Positions 9,197 to 20,380 of a stretch of 64,000 nucleotides of DNA are shown piece by piece. Positions within the stretch are counted from its first letter, which is position 1. Each line of letters opens with the position of its first letter. The notes under the pieces are model-generated. The model did no database searches. It was not told the origin of the DNA and saw only the letters and a list, made by a program, of their open reading frames with translations. The stretch covers positions 558,001 through 622,000 of the forward strand of contig NZ_JABCQI010000001.1 in assembly GCF_015244745.1 (NCBI RefSeq), in the 5' to 3' direction. Origin of the DNA: Gluconobacter cadivus. GTDB lineage: Bacteria; Pseudomonadota; Alphaproteobacteria; Acetobacterales; Acetobacteraceae. The position numbers and the translations under genes were made by a program.

Positions 9197-11928
9197 TCGA
9201 CGACGTCGCCTTCGCGCAGGTCATTGTAACCCGCAAACGACAGACCACACTCGTAACCGCGCGCCACTTCCTTGACGTCATCCTTGAAGCGCTTGAGCTG
9301 GCTCAGCTCGCCCTCATGAATGACCACATTGTCACGCAGCAGACGCACGCCACAGCCGCGCTTGACGAGGCCTTCCGTGACATAGCAACCCGCGACCTTG
9401 CCGGTCTTGGTGATGTTGAAGACCTGACGGATCTCGGCGTAGCCCAGGAACTTCTCGCGATGCTTCGGCGCAACCTTGCCCTTGACCAGCTGCTCCACAT
9501 CATCCGCCACCTGATAGATGATCGAGTAATAGCGGATATCCACACCCTCGCGCTGGGCCAGTTCGCGGGCCTGCGTGGTGGCACGGACATTGAACGCCAC
9601 GATGATGGCGTCCGAAGCCTTGGCAAGCTGGATGTCGCTTTCCGTGATCTGACCGACACTGGCGTTCAGAACGCGAACCGCAACTTCCTCATGGGCCAGC
9701 TTCTGCACCGTCGCGGAAATCGCTTCCGCAGAACCCTGAACGTCTGCCTTGACGAGGAGGGCAACTTCCTTCTGCACACCCGCCTGAATCCGGGCCAGCA
9801 TCTGATCGAGGGTACCACGGGCTGCAACCTGCGAGGCTGCCTCCTTGTCCTTGATCTTCCGCTGACGGAACTCGCTGATCTCACGGGCCCGGGCATCGTT
9901 TTCGACAACGACGAACGGCTCACCCGCACCTGGCACACCCGTCAAGCCAAGAACCTCGACCGGCATGGACGGACCAGCATCCTTGAGCTGACGACCACGG
10001 TCATCAAGCACCGCACGGACACGACCCCATTCAGAGCCAGCCACCAGAATGTCGCCCCGACGCAGCGTGCCCTTCTGGACGAGAACGGAAGCCACAGGGC
10101 CACGTCCACGATCCAGACGGCTTTCGATCACCACACCTTCGGCAACGCGGTCCGGATTGGCACGCAGATCCAGCATTTCGGACTGAAGCAGAATGCACTC
10201 TTCCAGCTTATCCAATCCGGTCCGCTTGAGGGCCGAAACCTCGACGTCCTGGGTGTCGCCGCCCATTTCCTCGACCACGATCTCGTGACTCAGCAGTTCC
10301 TGACGGACGCGGTTCGGATTGGCACCCGGCTTGTCGATCTTGTTGATCGCCACGATGATCGGAGCATTAGCCGCCTTGGCATGCTTGATGGCTTCGATCG
10401 TCTGCGGCATCACACCGTCATCGGCTGCCACGACCAGCACCACGATATCGGTGACGGACGCACCGCGGGCACGCATGGAGGTGAAGGCCTCATGACCCGG
10501 CGTATCGATGAAGGTGATCTTCTTCCCCGACGGAGCCGTAATCTGATACGCGCCGATATGCTGCGTGATGCCACCGGCTTCGCTTGCCGCCACGTCCGTA
10601 GTGCGGAGCGCGTCAAGCAGGGAGGTCTTGCCGTGATCGACATGACCCATGACCGTCACGACCGGAGCGCGCGGCAGCAGCTCGTCGGCGCTGTCTTCCA
10701 CACCTTCGATACCGATTTCGACGTCGCTCTCAGAAACACGCTTGATGCGATGGCCGAATTCCTCAACCACCAGCTCCGCCGTGTCGCCATCGATGCTCTG
10801 CGCAGCCGTCGCCATGACGCCCATTTTCATGAGTGCCTTGATGACTTCACCCTGACGGGACGCCATACGGTTGGCCAGCTCGGCCACTGTGATGGTTTCC
10901 GGCACGATGACATCACGCACGACGCGGACCTGATCGGAACGCAGACGCTCCAGTTCGGCCTGACGACGCTCGCGGTCGCGCTGACGGCGGACCGAGGCCA
11001 GCGAACGGGTCTTGTCGTCATCGCCTTCGATCGCAGCGCGGACGTCGATACGTCCCGAGCGGCGGTCGCTGCCACCGGCTTTGCGGGACGGTGCCGACGG
11101 ACGACGTGCCGGTGCGGGAGGTGCGCCCGGCCCCGTACGACGGGGCGCAGGACGACGCTCGTCGTCACCACCAGCAGCGGCTGCGCCGGAACGGAGATGA
11201 AGTGTTTCGTTATTGCGTGCGGCAGGCGCAGCAGAGGGTGCAGGACGCGACGGCTGAACCGGACGCGGCGGCATGATGGCACGCTCGGCCAGCGGACGCA
11301 GACGCTGAACCGGGGCAGCAAGCTGCACACCACCGGTCGAATGCGTACGAGGGTCCAGCGGAGCCGAACGCTCGGCTTCCTCGGCTTCACGGGCTGCAGC
11401 TTCAGCTGCAGCCTGTTCCGCTGCACGTGCAGCAGCTTCGGCAGCAGCCTGTTCCCGTGCGGCCTGCTGTTCGCTTTCCTTCAGAGCAGCGATTTCCGCC
11501 GCTTTCTGCTCGGCGATCAGACGCTCTTCCTCAGCGGCGCGACGCGCAGCCTCGGCGGCAGACATGATCTGGATCTTTTCTTCTTCACGCCGTGCCGCTT
11601 CTTCAGCCGCAGCCTGACGCTGCCCTTCCAGGGCGCGCTGGCGGGCGGCCAGTTCGGCTGCCGTCAGGGCACGACCACCCGGCCGACCACCACGGGCCGC
11701 TGCACCGGCACCTGGGCCAGTGGCATTGCGCTTGGGTTTACGCACTTCAACCTGCACGACCTTGGAGCGGCCATGACTGAAGCTCTGACGCACGGAGCCA
11801 GCATCCACAGTACGCCCGACCTCCGGCCGTCCAGCGGGGCGAAGCGACAGGCGGCTGCTTCTGGTCTGTTCGCCGCCCTGTGATGGGGTGTTGTTTCCGT
11901 CCTGGTTGCGCTCGTTGCCGTCGCTCAT
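9166..11928 (-). CDS. infB: Translation initiation factor IF-2
   Basis: A 920-residue GTPase that delivers initiator fMet-tRNA to the 30S subunit. The N-terminal third is low-complexity and Ala/Glu/Arg-rich, with a coiled-coil-like stretch of [16 protein letters not shown] type. It is followed by an IF2_N domain ([13 protein letters not shown]), the G domain with [23 protein letters not shown] and NKIDKP, and the C-terminal domains II-IV ending YEMEVIPA. The start overlaps the ylxR stop (ATGA) and the end overlaps rbfA. Confidence 0.97.
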   Translation of the reverse strand: MSDGNERNQDGNNTPSQGGEQTRSSRLSLRPAGRPEVGRTVDAGSVRQSFSHGRSKVVQVEVRKPKRNATGPGAGAAARGGRPGGRALTAAELAARQRALEGQRQAAAEEAARREEEKIQIMSAAEAARRAAEEERLIAEQKAAEIAALKESEQQAAREQAAAEAAARAAEQAAAEAAAREAEEAERSAPLDPRTHSTGGVQLAAPVQRLRPLAERAIMPPRPVQPSRPAPSAAPAARNNETLHLRSGAAAAGGDDERRPAPRRTGPGAPPAPARRPSAPSRKAGGSDRRSGRIDVRAAIEGDDDKTRSLASVRRQRDRERRQAELERLRSDQVRVVRDVIVPETITVAELANRMASRQGEVIKALMKMGVMATAAQSIDGDTAELVVEEFGHRIKRVSESDVEIGIEGVEDSADELLPRAPVVTVMGHVDHGKTSLLDALRTTDVAASEAGGITQHIGAYQITAPSGKKITFIDTPGHEAFTSMRARGASVTDIVVLVVAADDGVMPQTIEAIKHAKAANAPIIVAINKIDKPGANPNRVRQELLSHEIVVEEMGGDTQDVEVSALKRTGLDKLEECILLQSEMLDLRANPDRVAEGVVIESRLDRGRGPVASVLVQKGTLRRGDILVAGSEWGRVRAVLDDRGRQLKDAGPSMPVEVLGLTGVPGAGEPFVVVENDARAREISEFRQRKIKDKEAASQVAARGTLDQMLARIQAGVQKEVALLVKADVQGSAEAISATVQKLAHEEVAVRVLNASVGQITESDIQLAKASDAIIVAFNVRATTQARELAQREGVDIRYYSIIYQVADDVEQLVKGKVAPKHREKFLGYAEIRQVFNITKTGKVAGCYVTEGLVKRGCGVRLLRDNVVIHEGELSQLKRFKDDVKEVARGYECGLSFAGYNDLREGDVVECYEMEVIPA

Positions 11929-12602
11929 AGTTCCGCCTGTTCCTTACTGACCCCTTCAGGGTCTGGGAGCGGACGTCCTGCCACTCCCGAAAATCTCTCA
12001 TGTTCGGCGATCAGGCGCTGTGCCAGCGCACCGGGCGCCATCACCGCATAGACCGCCCGGTCCCGGCTGAACGCCGATTCCAGGACCCGATCGGGAACTG
12101 TCACAACCGGCAGAGAACGCCGGCCCGACACCAGTCTGGAAAATTCGTCCGGACTTGCACTTTCCGAACGGATCACCACCCCTACCCTGCCGGAAGTAAG
12201 CCACTCCCGGCATTTCTGAAACCCGCAGACCGTCTGACCGGCTCTCCGAGCCAGACTGACTGCATCCAGCATCCGCTGTACCAGAGCCCCGCCAACAAGA
12301 TCGGCAAGGTTTTCCGGTACGGACACCTGAGCCTTTGCCGCTCTGGCGAAAGCCTGTCGTGTTCGGGCGCTATCTAACACATCCCGGCTGGCACTCAACC
12401 ACATTCCCCGGCCCGGAAGTTTTCCGGCGAGGTCAGGGACAACCCGGTTATCGGGGCTGACCACGAAGCGGATCATGCTTTCGGGCGGCTTCTGCTCTCG
12501 CGTTACGAGGCATCGCCGCTCCGAGCCGCGACGCCCTAAAGCACCACGAACGGGACCATTATCAGTATCAGAAAGATCAGACGTCGGTCGACTCCCCGTC
12601 AT
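11925..12602 (-). CDS. ylxR: YlxR-type RNA-binding protein fused to an L7Ae-like domain
   Basis: A 225-residue protein sitting between nusA and infB, the usual place for ylxR (DUF448). The N-terminal part carries [19 protein letters not shown] and [11 protein letters not shown], typical YlxR residues for nucleic-acid binding. The C-terminal half ([22 protein letters not shown]) matches the ribosomal L7Ae/L30e-like module often fused to YlxR in Alphaproteobacteria. The start at 12602 overlaps nusA by 26 bases and the stop overlaps infB by ATGA. The role is probably RNA or ribosome related; the exact function is unproven. Confidence 0.88.
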   Translation of the reverse strand: MTGSRPTSDLSDTDNGPVRGALGRRGSERRCLVTREQKPPESMIRFVVSPDNRVVPDLAGKLPGRGMWLSASRDVLDSARTRQAFARAAKAQVSVPENLADLVGGALVQRMLDAVSLARRAGQTVCGFQKCREWLTSGRVGVVIRSESASPDEFSRLVSGRRSLPVVTVPDRVLESAFSRDRAVYAVMAPGALAQRLIAEHERFSGVAGRPLPDPEGVSKEQAEL

Positions 12603-14130
12603 CGTTTTCCGTTTTTACCGAGTCGGCTTCTTCGCCATCGAACCAGTGCGCACGGGCTGCCATGATGATCTCATTGGCGGCATCCTCGTCGATAGCCTCG
12701 TCACCGAGGATCTCCACCAGTTCGTCGCCTGCGAGATCCGCCAGATCGTCGAGCGTCTTCACGCCCTTCTCACCCAGCGTCACCAGCATCTGGTTCGTAA
12801 AGGTGCCCAGTTCGGCCACGTCGTCCGTAACGCCCAGCGCCTTGCGCTGATCGTCCAGAGCCTGCTCCTTGCTGGCCAGATAATCATTGGCGCGATGCAT
12901 GAGCTCTTCAGCCACGCTCTCGTCAAAGCCTTCGATATCGTTCAGTTCGCCCGGGTCCGTGTAGGCCAGTTCCTCGATGGAATGGAAGCCTTCCGTCACC
13001 AGCAGGCCCGCAATCACGTCATCGACGTCCAGCGCCTCGACGAACTGCGAGGAGCGCTTGCGGAACTCTTCCTGACGACGTTCCGATTCCTCGGCCTCCG
13101 TCAGAATGTCGATGTCCCAGCGGGTCAGCTGACTGGCCAGACGCACGTTTTGTCCACGACGACCGATGGCCAGCGAAAGCTGCTCATCCGGCACCACGAC
13201 TTCAACGCGACCCGCTTCCTCATCCATCACCACCTTGCTGACTTCAGCAGGCGCCAGTGCATTGACAACAAACGTCGCAGCCTGCGGGCTCCAGGGAATG
13301 ATGTCGATCTTTTCGCCCTGCAATTCGGCCACGACAGCCTGAACGCGGGAGCCACGCATACCCACGCAGGCACCCACCGGATCAATCGCAGCATCACGCG
13401 AAATCACGGCCATCTTGGCGCGCGATCCCGGATCACGGGACACGGCCTTGATCTCGATGATCCCGTCATAGATTTCCGGAACTTCCTGCGCAAACAGCTT
13501 GGCAAGGAAGGCCGGATGCGTCCGGGACAGGAAAATCTGCGGACCACGCGGCTCGTCACGCACGTCATAGATATAGGCGCGGATGCGATCAGAGTTGCGA
13601 AAAGATTCGCGGGGGATCAGCTCATCACGACGCAGCAGGGCTTCGGTATGACCGATCTCCACCATGAGATTGCCGTACTCGGTCCGCTTGACAGTCCCGT
13701 TGACGATCTCGCCTACGCGGTCCTTGAACTCATTATACTGGCGCTTGCGCTCATATTCGCGCACGCGCTGTACGATGACCTGCTTGGCCGTCTGTGCGGC
13801 AATACGCCCGAAATCAATCGGCGGCAGCGGATCGACCAGATGCTCGCCAGCCTTGATTTCCGGCTGGAACTTCCGGGCGATATGCAGCGGGATCTGCGTG
13901 TCTTCGTTCTCGACCTGCTCGACCGCCTCGGTCCAACGGCTCAGACGGACCTCACCGCTCTTGCGATCAATCGTCGCGCGGATGTCCTTTTCATGCCCGT
14001 ACTTTGCACGGCCAGCCTTCTGGATGGCCTGCTCCATCGCTTCGAGCACTTCCTCGCGGTCGATATTCTTCTCGCGGGAAACTGCATCAGCAACCAGCAG
14101 CAGTTCGGGACGTGTAACAGACGTGTCCAT
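12577..14130 (-). CDS. nusA: Transcription termination/antitermination factor NusA
   Basis: A 517-residue NusA, the RNA polymerase-associated factor controlling pausing, termination and antitermination. Domains in order: N-terminal polymerase-binding region (ELLLVADAVSREKNIDREEV), S1 domain (VGEIVNGTVKRTEYGNLMVEI), two KH domains (GACVGMRGSRVQAVV; LSLAIGRRGQNVRLASQL), then C-terminal helix-hairpin-helix repeats (EELAYTDPGELNDIEGFDE) and an acidic tail. It lies 34 bases after rimP in the standard operon. Confidence 0.97.
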   Translation of the reverse strand: MDTSVTRPELLLVADAVSREKNIDREEVLEAMEQAIQKAGRAKYGHEKDIRATIDRKSGEVRLSRWTEAVEQVENEDTQIPLHIARKFQPEIKAGEHLVDPLPPIDFGRIAAQTAKQVIVQRVREYERKRQYNEFKDRVGEIVNGTVKRTEYGNLMVEIGHTEALLRRDELIPRESFRNSDRIRAYIYDVRDEPRGPQIFLSRTHPAFLAKLFAQEVPEIYDGIIEIKAVSRDPGSRAKMAVISRDAAIDPVGACVGMRGSRVQAVVAELQGEKIDIIPWSPQAATFVVNALAPAEVSKVVMDEEAGRVEVVVPDEQLSLAIGRRGQNVRLASQLTRWDIDILTEAEESERRQEEFRKRSSQFVEALDVDDVIAGLLVTEGFHSIEELAYTDPGELNDIEGFDESVAEELMHRANDYLASKEQALDDQRKALGVTDDVAELGTFTNQMLVTLGEKGVKTLDDLADLAGDELVEILGDEAIDEDAANEIIMAARAHWFDGEEADSVKTENDDGESTDV

Positions 14131-14164
14131 CAGATCGGACCTCCAGCCAGCATGAGACGGGTCA

Positions 14165-14776
14165 TCACTTCTTTCCCGGCTTTTTCGGATTCAGTTTGGG
14201 CGCCTGGCGCGCTTCGCCGCCATCTTCCCCTTCAGGATTGAGCCCTGCAAGAGCAGCGCTCGCCTCGATCAGCGCATCGGTCAGAACCAAACGGGCCTTT
14301 CGGATATCCGTCAGCGGCAGAACCGCCTCGGTTCCGTCATCCAGACGGATGAGGGCATTGCCGTCCCGCGCACCCATGACAGTCCCCGAGAAGCGGCGGC
14401 GGCCATTGAGCGGCACGTCCAGTTCCGCCTTCGCCAGATGCCCTGCGAATCGTTCCCAGTCCTTGGCGCGCGTCAGCGGGCGGTCGATCCCGGAGGACGA
14501 CACTTCCAGCATCCATGCGCCGGGGATCGGATCATCAACGTCCAGAATGGCGCCGACGGCGTGACTGATCTGTTCGCAGTCTTCCACCGAAATCAAAGAG
14601 CCGTTCGCACGGTCAGCCATGATCTGGATCGTCGGAGTATCGCGCCCCAGCACCGAAAGACGCACGAGTTCGTAGCCCAGATCGGCCAGGGTCGGCGCGA
14701 TCCGTTCCGCGATACGGGCTTCCAGCCCCGTAAGGTGAGGCAGTTCGATGTCGGAAGAGGCGTGCTGCTGAGACAA
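14165..14776 (-). CDS. rimP: Ribosome maturation factor RimP
   Basis: A 203-residue RimP, needed for 30S assembly, first gene of rimP-nusA-ylxR-infB-rbfA. Family motifs include [35 protein letters not shown] and [21 protein letters not shown]. The C-terminal tail is Lys/Pro-rich. No ATG is available at the N-terminus: an in-frame stop lies at 14795-14797, leaving TTG at 14776 as the only plausible start. A terminator-like hairpin and T-run end only a few bases before it, so expression may be controlled there. Confidence 0.92.
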   Translation of the reverse strand: MSQQHASSDIELPHLTGLEARIAERIAPTLADLGYELVRLSVLGRDTPTIQIMADRANGSLISVEDCEQISHAVGAILDVDDPIPGAWMLEVSSSGIDRPLTRAKDWERFAGHLAKAELDVPLNGRRRFSGTVMGARDGNALIRLDDGTEAVLPLTDIRKARLVLTDALIEASAALAGLNPEGEDGGEARQAPKLNPKKPGKK

Positions 14777-14779
14777 GAC

Positions 14780-14805
14780 AAAAAAGGCGGCCCGTCAGGG
14801 CCACC
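14780..14805 (-). terminator. Terminator-like hairpin directly upstream of rimP start (candidate attenuator)
   Basis: On the minus strand GGTGGCCC, TGAC, GGGCCGCC is followed by TTTTTT, then GTC and the rimP TTG. This is an 8-bp stem with one G-T pair plus a U-run. It would end transcription just before the operon unless bypassed, so it may be an attenuator for rimP-nusA or the end of a short leader RNA in 14806-14990. That leader region shows no ORF or known RNA family to me. Confidence 0.6.
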
Positions 14806-14992
14806 CCCCAAATGAGCGGAAGATGAATGGAATGTGCTTTATGTAAGTCACCTCCCCTCAAGACGCAAGAGGAACGCAAATCCCTTTATTCCTGAACAGC
14901 TTGTCCATTCGGCGAGTCGAAAGATTTGTTTACATTCCGATGCCTCGAAAGCCCTTGTCTTCGGACGCTGTCAGGAGTGAGATAGTTTTGAA

Positions 14993-15604
14993 ATGACCGT
15001 GCAGCCCGATCCCCGTCCAGAACCGCGCCCGCAGCCTCTGCCCGCCGATCCCGCTTCCCGGAGCCGGGCTCTGTGGGGTGGAGGTGGCCTGATCGCGGCC
15101 CTGACAGTCGGGGCCGGCGCTTTTTTCTACACACATAATACGGCCACACCCATTGCTGCCGCCGTGGCCCCACCTTCCCAGAACGTGCCAGCCGTACCCG
15201 CGGCCCAGACCGCCGCAGTTCAGCTCTCAATGTTACCGCCCGCAAAGGCCCCTGCCGCCCTTGCAAAGAGTGGATTCAGTCCGGCCGACCGCGCCCGCAT
15301 CCTCGCGGCCGTGAAGGACGGCAAGATGCGCCTCGTGGAAATGCCGGTTCTGGATGCTTCAGGCGCCATCGGTCAGACCATTGACGTCACGGTCTCAGGC
15401 CTGACACAGCGCGTGATCCTGAACGGCAGGTTCCAGCATCTCATCATTCCGATTGTCGAAGCCGGACAGATCCTCATCGCCCCGGTCAGCATCCCGCATG
15501 CGCCTGCCCTGATCGTTGGTGCCCTTACAGCCCTTGGCCCCGAAGCCCTGCCTGCCCTGACGACGCTGGACCAGCGCGTCCTGCTCAATGTGATCGTCCA
15601 GTAA
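14993..15604 (+). CDS. Single-pass membrane protein of unknown function, first gene of AAA+ operon
   Basis: A 203-residue protein with a Pro/Arg-rich cytoplasmic N-terminus (about residues 1-27), one membrane segment around 28-47 (GGGGLIAALTVGAGAFFY), an Ala/Pro-rich linker and a C-terminal domain of about 120 residues starting near GFSPADRARIL. I recognise no family. It begins a compact co-directional set: 11 bases separate it from the ATPase gene and 3 bases separate that from the third gene. The topology suggests a periplasmic or extracytoplasmic partner of the membrane ATPase. Function unknown. Confidence 0.8.
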   Translation: MTVQPDPRPEPRPQPLPADPASRSRALWGGGGLIAALTVGAGAFFYTHNTATPIAAAVAPPSQNVPAVPAAQTAAVQLSMLPPAKAPAALAKSGFSPADRARILAAVKDGKMRLVEMPVLDASGAIGQTIDVTVSGLTQRVILNGRFQHLIIPIVEAGQILIAPVSIPHAPALIVGALTALGPEALPALTTLDQRVLLNVIVQ

Positions 15605-15615
15605 GGAACTGCCCG

Positions 15616-16890
<1,275 letters not shown>

Positions 16891-16893
16891 TCC

Positions 16894-17835
16894 ATGACGG
16901 CATTCGGACGGCTCTGGCGGCGTGCGCCACTCTGGCGCACCAGCGTGATCGTAACGGTCGGCGCACTTGGCATGGCGGCCTTCTACCCTACCCCGGCGCT
17001 CAAGAAAGCCATGCCGTGGCTTCCGGGACATCTGCCGGGCGCGGCACCCGATAACGCCGCTTCCGGCGCATCACAGCCGGACGCGCAGGGGGCACAGTCC
17101 AATGGTGCGCCCGGCCTTGGTGACCAGATCGGCGTTCCCGATCCGGGCATCACCGAACACGGCAGCATCACCATCGCCGGACGCATCCTCCCGCTTCCGG
17201 CCGGAGACTGGCATCCGATCCTGACCGCCCGAAGCGGCGCACATGGCGAACTCTCCCAGCAGGTTCTGGCCCGGACCGATCGCGGTGTCGTCTCGGGCGT
17301 CATCGTCGTGCGCGCCACACAGCAGCCCGTCCCGGCCGATCTGGCCGAACAGCTCGAAACGCCCTGCCATGACGACCGCGATTACGCCGCGCATATCTCA
17401 GACAAGCCCGGCGTCTCACAGGAGTGCAGCTACACCAGCAACGCCGTCCTCGAGAACCAGAGCGTCAGCAGTGACCCATTCATCACAGCCGCGTTTAACC
17501 GAATGCACACACTCGGCTTTCCGGTCCCGAGCCTGATGATCAATGTCGGCTGGTATTATGCCGCAGCCGCAGGCAAAGGCACCGCTCACATCGAAACGGT
17601 CGAAACACTCGTTGCGCCCATTGAACGCGGATCGCGCCAGCTTCTGGCACCGCCGCAATACTGGAACAAAGCCTCAGTTCACAAAAACCCGGAGGCTTCC
17701 CAGTTCATTGACGCGCTGGACCGGTGGATGATCGGCTGGTCACGGGTTCTGCGTCAGGGCTTTGACGGAACACTGAATACGGCAACGCTTGTGCCGCCCC
17801 TCATCAACGATCCATCCGCCCCGCAGCCTTCCTGA
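16894..17835 (+). CDS. Single-pass exported protein of unknown function, third gene of AAA+ operon
   Basis: A 313-residue protein with a basic N-terminus and one hydrophobic segment near residues 15-32 (RTSVIVTVGALGMAAFYP), probably a membrane anchor or uncleaved signal. A Gly/Ala/Pro-rich linker leads to a domain of about 230 residues from ITIAGRILPLPAGDW onward. It contains two cysteines (in ETPCHDDRDY and SQECSYTS) that could form a disulfide outside the cytoplasm. No family is recognised. It starts 3 bases after the ATPase stop, so co-translation and a shared function are likely. Confidence 0.8.
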   Translation: MTAFGRLWRRAPLWRTSVIVTVGALGMAAFYPTPALKKAMPWLPGHLPGAAPDNAASGASQPDAQGAQSNGAPGLGDQIGVPDPGITEHGSITIAGRILPLPAGDWHPILTARSGAHGELSQQVLARTDRGVVSGVIVVRATQQPVPADLAEQLETPCHDDRDYAAHISDKPGVSQECSYTSNAVLENQSVSSDPFITAAFNRMHTLGFPVPSLMINVGWYYAAAAGKGTAHIETVETLVAPIERGSRQLLAPPQYWNKASVHKNPEASQFIDALDRWMIGWSRVLRQGFDGTLNTATLVPPLINDPSAPQPS

Positions 17836-17838
17836 ACC

Positions 17839-17873
17839 GAGCCCGGGCACCCAGCTCTAGTGGTGCCCGGCTC
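17839..17873. terminator. Hairpin between convergent genes
   Basis: GAGCCCGGGCACC and GGTGCCCGGCTC are nearly perfect inverted arms (one bulged base) around a 10-base loop, overlapping the stop of the ABC transporter gene. It probably ends both converging transcripts. T-runs are absent. Confidence 0.5.
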
Positions 17874-19386
17874 CCGAGAAGCCGCGTCCCAGCCGCCGCT
17901 CCGCCATACGCGCCAGTCGCACAAACGGCAGTCCGAGCAGTAGATACGCCATGCCGACCATGATCCCCGTTCCAAAATAATCATAATAGGTCGAGGACAG
18001 CCGCACATAGGTCTGGCTCAGCTCCGTCAGCGTGATGACGGAGACGAGCGAACTGTCCTTGAGCAGCGAGATAAAATCGTTGGTCATGACCGGCACAACT
18101 GTCCGGAACGCCTGTGGCACAATCACGAGCCGCAGTGCCTGCCAGTGGGTCATGTTCAGCGCAATCGCCGCTTCCATCTGCCCGCGCGGCACGGACAGAA
18201 GCCCGGCGCGATAGTTTTCCGCCTCATAAGCTGCATAATTCAGGCCCAGCGAAATCACACCCGCCACGAAAGGCGACAGCCGGATCCCGAATGCCGGCAG
18301 CCCATAGAAAATGAACAGCACCTGAATCAGTAACGGCGTCCCGCGTACGACCTCAACATAAATGCCCGCAACAAACCGCAGCGGAGCCGCGCCATAATGC
18401 CGCGCGAGCGCAAGCAGAAGGCCGAGTGCCACGGCCAGGACCATGGCCAACGCCGAAACCGCCAGCGTCATCAGCGCCGCCTGCCCGATCAGCGGCAGGA
18501 AACTGACATAACGCCGCATCAGAACACGCCAGCCGCTGCCGGTCGTGTTCGCCATGGCCTCCTGATAACGGTTCCACTCCGTCGGTGCGATATCCGGCTG
18601 GCTGTTGTCGCCCGTGTAGTTCGCCATCAGCGGCGTCCACAGGTTCCAGCGCGCCAGAATGCGATGCAGCGTTCCGTCCTTGATGATCTCGCCGAGCGCC
18701 GCATCCACCTGATCACGCAGTTCCCGGTTTTCGGGCGAGAACGCAATCCCGTATTCCATGCTGCCGATCGGCTCGCCCACGAGCTTCATATCCGGCGAGA
18801 TACTGCCATAATACAGCGCAATCGGCGCATCGAGCAGGATCGCATCCAGCCGCCCGTTCCGCAGATCCGAGAACGCATTCGTCTCTTCTTCATAAGAGCG
18901 CACATTCGAGCCACCCTGCCGCCGCAGCATCCGCTCTGCCGTCGTGTCCTTAATCGTCCCGACGGTATGACCTTTGAGGGCCTCCATCGTATCCAGCCCG
19001 GTCTGATCATGCCGGACGATGATTCGCTCGCTCGTCACATAATACGGACGCGAAAACAGAACGGCCGCCTTGTGCTCCGGCGTCATTTCGATGCCGTCCA
19101 GCACCATGCCGTACAACCCGCGCGACAGACCGGGGATCAGACCGTCCCAGTCGTTCTGAACAAACTTGGCCTTGCGGTGTAGACGCTCGGCAATCGCGTC
19201 AGCCAGTTCATATTCAAAGCCGGTCATCCGCGATTCATGAGCCGGGTCATGGAAAACGTAAGGCACATTCGCCTCACCGTCCGACGCCCAGAGCAGATCC
19301 TGCGACGCGGCAGCAGGCGCGTCGGCCAGCGCGACAGAAACGGGGCTGACCGCAAGAGCCAGCACAAGCGCAAGAATTTTCTTCAT
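17857..19386 (-). CDS. Amino-acid ABC transporter: substrate-binding domain fused to permease
   Basis: A 509-residue protein. A signal peptide (MKKILALVLALAVSPVSVALA) is followed by a type-3 solute-binding domain to about residue 255 (FEYELADAIAERL, PYYVTSERIIV). After that comes a His/Glu/Gln/Arg-type permease with several helices and the EAA loop EAAIALNMTHWQALRLVIVP. It imports a polar amino acid or similar solute; specificity cannot be read. The start chosen is ATG at 19386, overlapping the stop of the ATP-binding gene; a GTG lies one codon upstream. Fusing binding protein and permease is less common than separate genes. Confidence 0.88.
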   Translation of the reverse strand: MKKILALVLALAVSPVSVALADAPAAASQDLLWASDGEANVPYVFHDPAHESRMTGFEYELADAIAERLHRKAKFVQNDWDGLIPGLSRGLYGMVLDGIEMTPEHKAAVLFSRPYYVTSERIIVRHDQTGLDTMEALKGHTVGTIKDTTAERMLRRQGGSNVRSYEEETNAFSDLRNGRLDAILLDAPIALYYGSISPDMKLVGEPIGSMEYGIAFSPENRELRDQVDAALGEIIKDGTLHRILARWNLWTPLMANYTGDNSQPDIAPTEWNRYQEAMANTTGSGWRVLMRRYVSFLPLIGQAALMTLAVSALAMVLAVALGLLLALARHYGAAPLRFVAGIYVEVVRGTPLLIQVLFIFYGLPAFGIRLSPFVAGVISLGLNYAAYEAENYRAGLLSVPRGQMEAAIALNMTHWQALRLVIVPQAFRTVVPVMTNDFISLLKDSSLVSVITLTELSQTYVRLSSTYYDYFGTGIMVGMAYLLLGLPFVRLARMAERRLGRGFSGAGHH

Positions 19387-20132
19387 CACAGAAGCGTCCG
19401 CAGGAACTGGCGTGTGCGTCCCTCTCTGGGGTTGGCAAACATCAGGTCCGGATCACCGCTCTCAACGATTTCACCGCCTTCGACAAACAGAACACGGTCC
19501 GAAGCCGCACGCGCAAAACGCATGTCATGCGTCACGACAAGCTGCGTCATACCATCATCATCAAGGGCCCGCATCACGGACAGGACTTCCTCTGAAAGCT
19601 CGGGGTCCAGCGCGGAGGTTGGCTCGTCATACAGCATGACGGACGGCTTCATGGCGAGCGCGCGCGCAATGGCCGCGCGTTGCTTCTGCCCACCCGAAAG
19701 ACTGTCCGGATAGCGATCCTTGGTCGCAGCAAGGCCAACCTTTTCCAGCAGTTCGCAGGCAATGGATTGCGCCTCGTCGCGGGACATTTTCTTGACCTGG
19801 ATCGGCGCCATCATGACGTTATCGAGCACCGTGCGATGGGGAAACAGGTTGAAGGCCTGAAACACCATACCGACATGCGCGCGCAGCTTATGGGCCTCGG
19901 CCTCGTTGGCGCGGCTCCAGTGCTTGCCCGTACACGCAACCGTCACATCCTCGATGCGGACAGAGCCTGCATCCGGATGCTCCAGAAAGTTGAGGCAGCG
20001 CAGAAACGTGGACTTGCCACATCCCGAAGGCCCGATCATCGAAATCAGTTCGCCCCGCTCCACATCGAGCGACAGGCCCTTCAGAACCTCGTTCCCACCA
20101 AAAGATTTGGCGATACCACTCGCCTGCAGCAC
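19386..20132 (-). CDS. Polar amino-acid ABC transporter ATP-binding protein (GlnQ family)
   Basis: A 248-residue ABC ATPase: Walker A GPSGCGKST, Q-loop in VGMVFQAFNLFPHRTVLDN, signature LSGGQKQR, Walker B VMLYDEPTSALDPE and H-loop VVTHDM. The sequence is typical of the GlnQ/HisP group energising amino-acid uptake. It is the first gene of the pair, and its stop overlaps the fusion permease start. The upstream region 20133-20380 is the divergent gap with ccmA and holds an imperfect inverted repeat (GCACGATC/GACCGTGC, 20169-20188) but no gene. Confidence 0.92.
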   Translation of the reverse strand: MLQASGIAKSFGGNEVLKGLSLDVERGELISMIGPSGCGKSTFLRCLNFLEHPDAGSVRIEDVTVACTGKHWSRANEAEAHKLRAHVGMVFQAFNLFPHRTVLDNVMMAPIQVKKMSRDEAQSIACELLEKVGLAATKDRYPDSLSGGQKQRAAIARALAMKPSVMLYDEPTSALDPELSEEVLSVMRALDDDGMTQLVVTHDMRFARAASDRVLFVEGGEIVESGDPDLMFANPREGRTRQFLRTLL

Positions 20133-20380
20133 CAGATCAGCCAGTTCCGGAAACCCTTGAAAAAAGACGCACGATCACACGACCGTGCAGCCCTCATAAC
20201 GGACCTGAGCACGGGTATCGAGACCTTAATGCAGCGCGCGGCACAATTCATACGATCATCACATTCCGCCCTCCCCACGCACTGACGCCACACCAGCCCT
20301 TGCGAAGGATGCCCGCAGGGTCTCTAAAACAGAAAGACACACACCGGGACAGAACCGAACCCCGCGCATGAGACCTTCCG

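Noticed and set aside
9316-11883. Long open frame (855 codons) on the plus strand across infB
   Set aside because: It is the mirror of infB in a GC-rich genome; its translation has no family features, while the minus strand encodes clear IF-2.
12475-14241. Long plus-strand frame antisense to nusA
   Set aside because: Shadow frame; nusA on the other strand is unambiguous.
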